Shown here one piece after another: positions 1-9,781 of a DNA stretch of 23,692 bases. Source of the stretch: Phoronis ovalis (taxonomy: Eukaryota; Phoronida; Phoronidae). The position numbers and the translations under genes were made by a program. The stretch lies in contig JAOXYB010073611.1 in the NCBI GenBank assembly GCA_028565635.1, positions 1 through 23,692 on the forward strand, in the 5' to 3' direction. Each line of letters opens with the position of its first letter. Position 1 is the first letter of the stretch. Under the pieces are notes generated by a model that saw nothing but the letters and a program-made list of their open reading frames with translations, was not told where the DNA came from and ran no database searches.

Positions 1-128
1 GAACAGTTATTATTAGCTAAAAAAGGGAATTTCTTTAATATAAACAATATTGAAACATTACCACGTGAAAGACGAAAACAATGCTGTATATCCTATAGAT
101 AGGATAAACAGCAAACATTATTTCTTAC

Positions 129-275
129 CACAGCTTTGATATGTCGGAGAATTGGAATATCCTCTGCTGAAGCTATTGCATGCAACACTCTAGGGCATTC
201 TAAAGCCGAACCTAGAGCTGCAGTCAATGATGACACAACTAGACCAATCATGTACAACAGATGTGTTGCTGATAC
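129..275 (-). other. SLC12A8: SLC12A8 alternative exon 9, version A (probable mutually exclusive exon)
   Basis: Too short and ATG-poor to be noticed as an ORF: the annotated long minus frame here is out of frame with it. With acceptor atctgtag before 275 and donor gtaaga after 129 it is exactly 147 nt, phase 0-0, with no stop. It encodes 49 residues including [19 protein letters not shown], then a loop ending IKAV. Ungapped alignment with exon B gives 16 of 49 identities by my count, including GL, VSS, PR and IPI. DNA similarity is low, so the duplication looks old. It could instead belong to a truncated tandem paralogue whose remaining exons lie left of the window. Confidence 0.75.
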
Positions 276-3200
276 CTACAGATAAACTTGTACCAACAAA
301 TATCTTTTTTTCTAGCCAATGTCGTACAATAATATAAAAGCTATGCATCATCGAGGCTGCACCATAAACTAATTTGCAATTCCAATATTTAATAACACTC
401 AGCCAAAATTCAGTGAGTATCAAAACTGGGTTTAAAGTAAGTGTTCAAAATGTGAGCCTCATTAATGACCAGTGATCTCAAATCTAGAATTGTTAGATTT
501 GGCATGTTTAGTGAACATAGGAATCTATGAAGAGGGTTATCTTCAGTAAAGGGCAGGACATTACTTCCCTGTTTAATTCAATGTTCAAGGCTTTGCAATA
601 TTGCTTCTGTAGAGAACACAGAATTCAACTCAAAACTAGGTCAAAGTAAATTCAGTTTGCAGTAGACTCGATTATACATAGATTTTATATATGACAATAT
701 GTAAACCTTAAAGATATTCAAACCTTACCCCTTTCCCTAATACTTTTATAATTGGTATAACATTTTCATTGGCTATGCTTTGTAATATCCGAGGTGCACC
801 ATACAGTCCTCCCATGCAGGATGATACTGAGGAAACATAAAGGCCAGCTAACCATAATACACCATCAACAGTCACCTGCAGGAAAAAAAAGGAGATGATA
901 AAATGACAAAAATAAAAAGGCTATAAAGGGTAAGGAATGTTACACAGTACACGGAAAAGGAAGGTATTTTTAAAGGAACTTTGCACTCACACTAAACTTA
1001 TCACAAATTATTTTATGGAATGAGAAATGATTAGCACCAGTAGTGCCTTCAACCTCCCTGTACAAATTAAAGGTAATACCTCTAAGTACAGGATATCAAT
1101 AATATTTAACGTTTATTTAAAAGTAACTTGTTGGCATGAAATAAAAATAATATCACACTGCATACTTTTGTCTACTTATTGCTAGGAGATGCAGAATTAA
1201 AAATAATACTAAGTGGGAAAATGTGCAATGGAGTAGGTGCAAGATTCTTTCAGTAAAAACAAAACCAAATTTTCAAATTGTAGTTTTTTCAATTTACAAA
1301 TCTTTATCTATTCCTATGTTTAATTTGACAGATATCGTCTTATTACGGCCTAGTGATGATTTGAACAATTACAGTTTTCTTAATTTTATTAAAAAATAAA
1401 TGTAATCTTTACGTGCTAACAAAAAAGTGCCTCCAACTTAACAGTGATATGTTATAATGGAAATATCATACCTTGGCCGCTACCATATAGTCTGTCTGCA
1501 ATGCATCTCTTGTGCATGTTGAGGCAAGCACCAGTGCTATGGTTAAGTAGAGAAATGTGCTGTAAGTGAAAGATAAAATAAAATTATGGTACACAGCATT
1601 ATATAATCACACATTTTAATGTACAAGCTGATTCATTAGGAAAGAGACATGCTTCATCTACTTCTACTACAGGAGGACACAGTTCCAATTTCAAAACAAA
1701 TTTCAAATTCCTAAGCTTCCTAAGACTAACAAAATATTACAAGTTTGCAAATAAATTTAACATTGATAACACTTTTATTCTGAATACCTTTATAAAGGGA
1801 CATACAATTACACCAATAAATGCAATGTAAATGTGACATAATATTGTCACAATTGTTGTGGTGTAACAAAGGCATGCACAAGATGTAGTAGTACTGTTCA
1901 TTGTTATGTGGATGCATGTGACACTATCACTGCAACGTAAGTCTAGTCCAGATATGGTTGTGTTGACAAAAATTCTTAAGAAACATTAAACAGATATCAA
2001 GCTAAAAGGTGTATATTACCTGACTCCTACTGCACTAAGTGTACCATGAGGTATATTTTTTGTAGGTGTATGTAAATCACCGCTCATGTTGATGCCAGCA
2101 AACACACCTACAACATAAATGTCAGGATATTAAACTCTGCTTGGAAGTTAGAATAAATAGAGCAGTCCTAAGAATCTGTCTATTCATTCAGAATTATCGA
2201 TTTTGACAGTTTCTTATGTGTATTGGCAGTGATTTTGAATACGACTGAGCAGGATCTTCAAAGAAATTTGCATTTAAATGGTTGAAATTCCTTGCAATAC
2301 TGATGACTATGTGATACATCATTTTAAACTTCTGGATGCATTGTAGTTGTTTCGATGCAAGTAAATGATATCTAAGTAATAAAATTTGATTTCAGACATA
2401 AATGCTTGATGTGAACAAGGTAATACCATCATGATATATTTACCTGTAGCTGTGGGAAAGAATACACCAAAGACAGTAAAGAAAGATTCTCCTGCAATAT
2501 ATTCTGGAGCTGTATTATTCACCAAGATTCGAGCAGAGAATCCCATAACTCCATTTTCTACAATTAATAAAAGAAAGTAAATAAATATTTCAAATGTGTT
2601 ACTCTTTATTGTATTTGGAAATAAAAACATTATTATACATGATTTAATTTTTTCATATTCTTTCTTTATGCAATAACTTGGTTTATAGTTACGAATATAA
2701 ATTCCGGTTGTTCAGGTATGACGAGTAAAAAGGCTTTCAACACAATTCCTCAGCAGTATTCCTCTGGGTAAAATGGTAGTAGTAAATTAACAGTTACTTT
2801 TTATTGGTAATCTGTTATTCATCCTTTCTTAATTAAATCAAACATTATTATATTTACTCCACTCACCTGGATCCACATGAACAAATGAGCCAACAAAGAA
2901 ATCAAGAACAGCCACAAACAGAACAAGAAGTAGAACAAGCTGTACTCTAATCACCCACTTCACACCAGCAACATTAATAACTGCAAGGTAAGATATTAAA
3001 TAAGTAAAACATTATTGTGTAGTGAAATTGAAAGGCAGCTTCAATTTTCTATGTTGTTAACTTTTCACCAAAGAATTAATAAAATGATAAACAATTTTAT
3101 CTAAATTTTAAAATCTGTCATAATCTTGAAAGAAGTGAAAAGTTACAAGCTGTACCACGATTATCTCTTGTCAAAATTTAAAACAATCAATACTGAGAAT

Positions 3201-6200
3201 CTGTATACTGTGATCAAAGTTCATGAAACAATTTATTATAAAAATCATTCTAGTCAGATTCAGAAGTATTAGCTATTAATAGTAGCTAAGTATATGGAAT
3301 GGAGAACAAGCTGTAATAGAGGGAAAATCAGTAACTCCCCCAGAAGTAGCACAGTTAAAATGGTGTTTAAGGTACTTATTTTGTTACTTGGATGTTTTCT
3401 GTGGGAGGTGAAATTAATTAGAGAATATAATATATTAAAAAGCTATCTGAGACATGAACTGTACAAATATATGAAAACTATATCTTGGAACAAAAAAGAC
3501 CAAAACAGCACTTGTGTAGGACATCAGCTGTGAGAGTGGCATATCTGTGTCAAGAAATGCACGATTTATGGTACCTCTGGTTATGTTCAAATTTGATGAA
3601 AATTAAAAGCTATGTGAAATTTAAAAAGCTAATACACAGAAATTGAGAGATTCCAGTTCTAGTACTATTTATATTAAGTAGTTTTACTTGTTCAATATCC
3701 TGTCACTTAGGTAAAATTATGATCTTTAATAGCTTTTACGCTGGTTAAAACCAGTCACGTAGCATGCACGATATACATACTTAAGAGTATACACAGTACA
3801 CCAGTTGCAATTCCCCTTGATATCCATGGATTTGGGTCATCAGCATTGATAAGATTAGCGATTGACTCTCCAAAACCAGTAACATATAATGAACATCCAA
3901 TAGCCTAAAACACAAAACAGAATTAATCTTAAAATACTATTTAGTAAAAAGAGTCTCAAAGACATTTCTCAAAACTATGCCCTGTCACAATCATGAATTC
4001 CAGTGCAACTTATTACTGAAGTTAATTACAGAACTAAGTAATTTTATTTAATATTAAATTATGACAGCTCCAAGAAAATCGGCTAACCATGATAGTTTCA
4101 ATATGCAATGTATAATCCACTGATACATATGCACATCAAATTCCATATTAATTCCATATTTTAGTATGTTCAATGATTTGTAGATAGCTCTTCTTAATAT
4201 ACCTGTCCTATGCAATACAATATTCCAATACTGGCTCCAATTCTAGCACCCAGAACATGAGAAAGAAGAAAATAGATCCCTCCTGATCCTATACGACATC
4301 TTTCATTCACTCCTATGCTGCTCAAAGCTGCTATTAAAGCTACTACGATTGTTAATAAGATGATCACCACTGACATACCAATTCCAGCATTTCCCTAAAA
4401 TAACACGACATATTTCAAAATTTTTTAAACAACACATTGTTTGGTAGCTATGGCCAATACCCCTTATATATGCACAGTTTCTACAAACTGGCAATTTCAG
4501 AGCAACCGTCTCAGAAACTGTGAAAATGGCTTTAAAAGTTTCTACAATTAGTAAACTAGAGGGACCTAGTGGTGAAATTCCTCCCTGGTGTCCAGCCTCT
4601 TAAAACACATCACATACTCTGAGAATACCATTATTAGATATTGAAATGCGTGAATATCTGCAATGTGTAAAGTGCAGGCACAGCACATTAGTAGCATTTT
4701 TTGTGAATTTTTAAAAAATCATTAAGATTATGAGAATATTCATATATACTTGCTGCATAATTTATTGGTTACTAAATATATTTTATTTAAATTTAATTTA
4801 TCTATATATGAAAATGGCTTACTAACAACTAGCCGCATTTTGCATTAGTTTTTTAAACAAATATGTACTGTTTTGAATAAAGATTTTAAGAAGAAACAGT
4901 AGTAATGTGGATCTTTAGATTATGCAGCTTTATCCAGATATTTTACACTTACAAAAAATTTAAACAAATATGATTTAGCACACAATTATCTAAAATACAA
5001 ATAACACTCACAAAGTCTATAAATGATACAAAATCATACAGTGGGATACTTATGAATATTTTTTTCCCTTAAATAAATTAATTAAGAAATATGTTAAAAT
5101 ATGTAGGAATTTAAGATGTTTTAACTGTTTAATTATGCACCAATGATAGTGTGCTTACATACCTATAAGATTAAATTAGTATGGACTGGTGCACACATTC
5201 CAAAACAAATTAGAAAGCAATTACAGGCACAATGACATCTCTTATAACATAATCCCTTATAAAAATATAAGCATTTATTTAAAACTAGGTATTTGCATTT
5301 GTTTTTGATAAAAAAAATCAATTGGTACAAACAATGGAAGAACATGTGATATTATTTAAAGCTTAGCTTTGATGTTAATTTTTTTATAATTTATTAATAA
5401 GTAATTTACAAAACTACAGAAAATTGAAACCATTTATTTCATATTAAAGTATTAGACTAAATAAATGTGCCGCACTTTTAAATTCACTTAATTTTATTAA
5501 CTTGATAGGTTATTTATAAGTTGAATTATCAAGAAAATATGTGTTAGACACCAGGGGGAGTTTTGCCAGTAGGTGCCTCTAGTTTACAAACTATAGAAAC
5601 TGCAGAGGAAACTTCCCAGTTTCTGATAGGGAATTCTCAGTTTGGCCACTAGGTATATCAACCCCATGTATCTATACTACTAAAAGAGTGGATTTTTCCC
5701 ACCACTACTCTGTCTTGGCGCACACCTCTGTCGGAATGACAGAAAAATATGTGGTGTCGATATCATATGTTCCACACATTGTACGTTAAACACCTTCTCA
5801 GTGGCAGTTCCTAGCATTTGTCCCAGACACTAATTGTGATGCATGCGCACCCAGACACTAATTACAATCCGAACGTTTAACCCAGATACTAAATTGGGAG
5901 GCATAATTTCATTGGGCGTCGTGTGCAAATTGTGATCCTGGCATGCGAAAATAACAGTTACAATAAAGTTCCGCCAAATATCACCCGCAAGAACCGCGGG
6001 TCACTTTCTAGTGTTTATTATGATCCACATACATACAATAACATAAGTTTGTAGAAACTGCAAAACAGGGTAGGCACTGGACTTGGGATTGTATTTCGCA
6101 AACTGCAAAAATAAGCACTTATCATCTATCTCAGTGGTTTCAACTAGATTATGTTTGGGTTACAAGTACCATACCGTGTTTGAACAGAATTGATAATTCA

Positions 6201-9200
6201 TTTTAACATACCTGTTGTAAATCCTAATTGTGCCCACATAACTTAATGTTTTGATGGTATCATTTTGATGGAATTATTTATTTTTCATAACTTCTATTAA
6301 TTTCAGTTACAATTTGAATGGCCCCATAAAAATGTTAAGAGTGGTGAGACAGGGAAATTCTAGAATTCTGTATTGATCTGTGAACAAATCAGATGGCCTA
6401 AGATTGGTGCACTGTATACAATGGTGAAGCTTCTTGTAATGTTAAAAATATGAGATTTGTATCGAATCTGTTCTTCAATTACTCTTGGTAGTGTGCGCAA
6501 ATAATAACTGACCAAAGGAAGCTCATATTTTTAGCAGTGTTAATCGGCAATTTCAGAGGATCCCAACGTTGGAACTAAATTTAACAGTCAATCTGTCTCA
6601 TCACTGCTGACATATCAAACTGGCTGCATGACCATTTAACTTACCACCATCCAACCAGTCCTGAGAAAAATTACAACACCAAAAATGTTGATCATACATG
6701 ATGTAAACACACCATCCCATGTCCCAAACAGCACAGGTTCTGATATGAAGAAGGTTGATTTCCACCATGGCTTCTTTCTTAGATTCTATAGATAAAAATA
6801 GTTAAGCAATAAATTATATAATCCATAATTGCATTACTGATTTAACAATGGGGTATATAGGTCAGCCTACATCACAGGGCAGATGACAAAAGACTGGGAT
6901 CAGGCAGGTACACACACTATGATTCCTGATAATCTGAAATGTGGAACATACATATAATTGTAATATTTTGCCTTTATCCATGATTCCAACAATATGGCAT
7001 AAATAAGGCATGTTGGTTGCATTCAATCTAAACATTTTACATTATATATGCGAGAAGAGGTACTTGCCAAAAAACTTGGTGAGGATATGAGTCGCAAAGT
7101 AAAACACTCTTACACCGTGATAAAAACTGTATTCCATAAATATACCCAATGGTAAATAAATTTTATTTGCAAAAACCACACCCCATGGTTAAGAAATACT
7201 AGAAATATGCTTCCAACTGCATGCCCTATGGCAAACATATTAAACAAAATACGGGAAATTTGTACTCAAAAATGCAGAACCCTACCTATAGCTTACAGTA
7301 AATAATCATTTATTGAAAATGTATAGCATCTGGTAATTTCTTTTTTGATTATAGTTCTGAAAGTCCAGTAGAGCCACATTTAAAACATTCCAATACAAAA
7401 ATGCAATAAAAACTACTTGGAAATTATACAGTTCATTGCAGGGTACGAAATAAATATACTAGATTCTCATGGGAGCCATTGATCGATGATAGTTCAACTT
7501 GCTTTATACAAGAGATACAGACAAGAAATCAATATTTCATTACATACATAAGACTAATCCTGTCTTGCTTACTATACAGCTGTCGAGTAGTCAATAATAA
7601 GAACTCTTATAAAAAGTAAATACGATATTACCATCACAAACTATAGTGCAGAATCAGCATTTATATTTTATAGAGTATCAAAAAGTTACCTATCTTTTTT
7701 AAATATTATAAACATGAATTGGGGGTTAATTTTTTTACTTACTATATGTTTATATGCACTTATTACCTGCAGTCATCAAGGGGGATTAAACCTATATCTA
7801 AACGACAAGTCCTATGTTTATGTCAAGAAATTTTCCAGTATTCCAAGAATGTATTTAAAAGCATACAACAGTTGGAAGAAGAAACTAAACTTTTTGTATT
7901 ATGTCTTGGTATCAATGTTACAAGCTCACCATTACTGAATTAACTACAGGCGGCTCAAATTCGCTATGACATTTAATGGAAACATTGATAACATTTATTG
8001 GAAAAAAGTATCCGCGACATAAGTAAAGTGAGGTTCACTCAAAATTAGCTTGATTTTTTCATTTTGAAGTGCAAAGAAGTGGGAACGAGTACATAAAGAT
8101 CAAGGGGATCGAGCATTGGTTAATAATTATATGTCTTTTGGTATATGCAAAATTGTAATCAGATAATAGGGAAAACTATAAGGTGTAACTTAAGTCAATT
8201 TAGACTTTACTATCAAAGCGCAGAATTTTGATCTTTTTATACAAGGTGCTAGCAGCTACTGCAGAATTAACGTCGTAAGGCTGAAAGTTACTGTAGCTAC
8301 CTCAAACAATACAGGAAAGCTGTTCACAGCCCCCATCTCCTAAGTTAAAACAGCGAGCAGTCTATTTAATGTCTGCTTAGTACAGTCTGGGTTATTTTTA
8401 AATTATATTACTTTTAAAATTTATAATATTATATACTAGCCAGCGAGTAATTATAGTTATACTGGTTATGACATGGCTATAAATATTAATGTATCAAAAA
8501 ATTAAAATGCCTTTGATAGTAACAATAATTGATGAGTTAATGATTTTAAATTAAAATGAGGGTATATTATTTCCAACACTAACGAATCCCGGTACATAAT
8601 TTACCTAGACTGTTGGTAAATAGTTCACTTTTAAATATTAACTGTTCATTCATTACTTGGCATAGTGAAACACAACATGTTTGAAAGCATTATAATAACG
8701 TACATTATACATACTGCTATAACAGAGCAACAGAGTAACATAAAAATCCTTGCACATTAATATTTGAAAAAACATTAACTTTAAAACGTAGATAAACATC
8801 TAAGAAAATCATTTTGCTTCTTTGCAAATATCTACTAATCAAATAAGGCAAAGACAAATGCTTTTGCATGGTCAACACTAAAAAGTCATGGCTCTAAGCT
8901 GATATTATTGATTTTAGTGTGAATTAAAGCCATGTTCCATAATAACAATTGACAAGCTGTACAAAATATGATTTACTAACTACAGGCAGCTCTAATGTAT
9001 AAAATTCTCTGTATTGCATAAAATAAAAGCTTCTGTTTTAAACAACGCACTTACTAACAGTGTATAAAGTATTATTTTTATGTAGTAATCAGTTTTAACT
9101 TTATAACATAAAATGCTATTACCATGCATTATCAAACCATGCAATTTGGAACAAAACATTCTAGTATGTGATTATTAAGTAGAACTTGATATCACGTGAA

Positions 9201-9737
9201 CTTTTTAAAAACATGTTAACTCATGAATTTTTCATTTTAGAAGAAATTAATTTAATTGAATACACATACATGTGCATATACAGTGTTAACAGTACTTACT
9301 CAATTCAAGGCTAAGTTCATTTACCTCAAAATATTACTGTTAATTACGTATTCTAGATTCCTTTATCACATCCTGTTATCCATAAACTTGTCAATACATA
9401 AAGTAAATGTAGATAAAACTTTCATTTATAAACCCTACAGCAATATATTATTTTCAGCCACAGGTACAGAGGCTTTTCTCTATACCGCTAAAAAATCTAA
9501 AACCTGGTACTTATTGTAACAAGATTGCTTTACCTCATCTTCAGCAAACAATTCATTTTTATTTTCTGGTGCGTCACCATGATCTTGGTAACCATCAGAA
9601 TCCACTTGGTCTTCCTTTTGTGCTTCACGTCGTTGTTCTGAACTTAATCCAAATCTGGACCATTCAGGTTTCTTATTATAGTCGCTTTTCATCTTTGCAG
9701 ACATCAGTGAAGCATATTCGTTGTCATCTTCTGCCAT
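129..9737 (-). CDS. SLC12A8: Solute carrier family 12 member 8-like transporter, 5' part (3' end off window)
   Basis: Cation-chloride-cotransporter/APC-superfamily membrane protein. The human orthologue has been called an orphan cotransporter and, in disputed work, an NMN transporter. Coding exons in transcript order: 9737-9534, 6785-6645, 4394-4203, 3904-3781, 2980-2867, 2557-2444, 2107-2020, 1559-1472, 875-729, with alternative 275-129. All junctions are GT-AG and all phases join, giving 404 residues before the edge. Seen: a 68-residue soluble acidic N-terminus; exon 2 with PWWK, then [19 protein letters not shown] (first membrane helix); exon 3 with [15 protein letters not shown]; exon 6 with the loop sequon NNT and [17 protein letters not shown]; exon 7 with [12 protein letters not shown]; exon 9 with [10 protein letters not shown]. 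These match SLC12A8 better than SLC12A9 or the NKCC/KCC members as I recall them. The human protein is about 714 residues, so roughly the last 40 percent lies outside. The start ATG has A at -3 and G at +4. Confidence 0.93.
729..875 (-). other. SLC12A8: SLC12A8 coding exon 9, version B (canonical-like membrane exon)
   Basis: 147 nt, 49 codons, phase 0-0, with acceptor cctgcag before 875 and donor gtaagg after 729. It would be residues 356-404. It begins V-T-V-D and holds [19 protein letters not shown], closest to the human SLC12A8 segment, followed by a cytoplasmic stretch ending GKG. By family topology this is the eighth membrane helix plus the start of the following loop. It lies 600 bp upstream, in transcript direction, of a homologous exon of identical length and phase at 275-129. 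Confidence 0.9.
4480..4600 (-). repeat. Short interspersed repeat, copy 1 (inverted relative to copy 2)
   Basis: The reverse complement of this segment matches 5545-5650 over about 110 bases with gaps. Shared blocks include GACACCAGGG, CTCTAGTTTAC, a TAGAAACT block, CAGTTTCTGA and a TTGCCA/TTGGCCA end. Both copies lie in the intron between SLC12A8 exons 2 and 3. No coding potential. Family unknown. Confidence 0.55.
5545..5650 (+). repeat. Short interspersed repeat, copy 2
   Basis: Opposite-orientation partner of 4480-4600, ending about 20 bp before the Helitron. It contains ACACCAGGGGGAG, which resembles the core of a bilaterian CTCF site, and TTGGCCACTAGG near its end. The resemblance is by eye only. 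Confidence 0.5.
5671..6011 (+). mobile_element. Complete non-autonomous Helitron, 341 bp
   Basis: It starts with TC in TCTATACTACTAAAAG and ends with CTAG, directly preceded by a GC-rich hairpin: stem ACCCGC at 5983-5988, seven-base loop, GCGGGT at 5996-6001, then six bases to CTAG. The base before it is A (5670) and the base after is T (6012), as expected for rolling-circle insertion between A and T with no target duplication. There are no terminal inverted repeats and no Rep/helicase coding region, so it would depend on a helicase in trans. It sits in the SLC12A8 intron between exons 2 and 3 and is more GC- and CpG-rich than its surroundings. Confidence 0.85.
6786..9533. other. SLC12A8 intron between exons 1 and 2; no gene seen
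   Basis: About 2.7 kb of AT-rich DNA. Two overlapping 74-codon plus frames near 7714-7943 and an 87-codon frame at 9256-9519 have low-complexity composition and no family resemblance, so I leave them as chance frames. A two-copy 20-mer is noted separately. I see no RNA gene. Confidence 0.6.
7941..7960 (+). repeat. Two-copy short direct repeat (second copy 8977-8996)
   Basis: TAACTACAGGC followed by GGCTCAAAT here and by AGCTCTAAT at 8977-8996 gives 18 of 20 matches in the same orientation. ACAAGCT also precedes both copies at similar distance. On the minus strand both read as a splice-acceptor-like CCTGTAG. Significance is uncertain; chance is possible in AT-rich DNA. Confidence 0.35.
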
Positions 9738-9781
9738 AGTCCACGAGCAATGGACTTAGTGTAGAACAGCATATAAATTAA
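9534..9781 (-). other. SLC12A8: SLC12A8 first coding exon with 5'UTR and upstream splice acceptor
   Basis: A T-rich tract followed by cactgtag ends at 9782 on the minus strand, so the exon probably starts at 9781, with 44 nt of leader before the ATG at 9737. At least one non-coding exon must then lie upstream, most likely toward the promoter region near 12.7 kb. A short upstream ORF (ATG at 9772, stop TGA at 9706-9704) overlaps the main start out of frame. Confidence 0.6.
9704..9772 (-). other. Upstream ORF overlapping the SLC12A8 start
   Basis: A 22-codon ORF plus stop begins 35 nt before the SLC12A8 ATG and runs through it in another frame. The context of the upstream ATG is weak (T at -3), so leaky scanning to the main start is expected. 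Its existence is read directly; any regulatory role is inference. Confidence 0.35.

Noticed and set aside
190-423. 77-codon minus frame near the left edge
   Set aside because: It overlaps alternative exon A in the wrong frame. The exon's own frame, bounded by splice sites, is the one with homology.
3294-3533. 79-codon plus frame
   Set aside because: Inside an SLC12A8 intron, low-complexity composition, no family resemblance and no splice or promoter context.
7714-7943. Two overlapping 74-codon plus frames
   Set aside because: Two frames of the same AT-rich stretch; neither has recognisable domains, and they lie in an intron.
9256-9519. 87-codon plus frame ending over SLC12A8 exon 1
   Set aside because: Runs of Leu, Ile, Tyr and Lys from AT-rich DNA; antisense to a real exon at its end.
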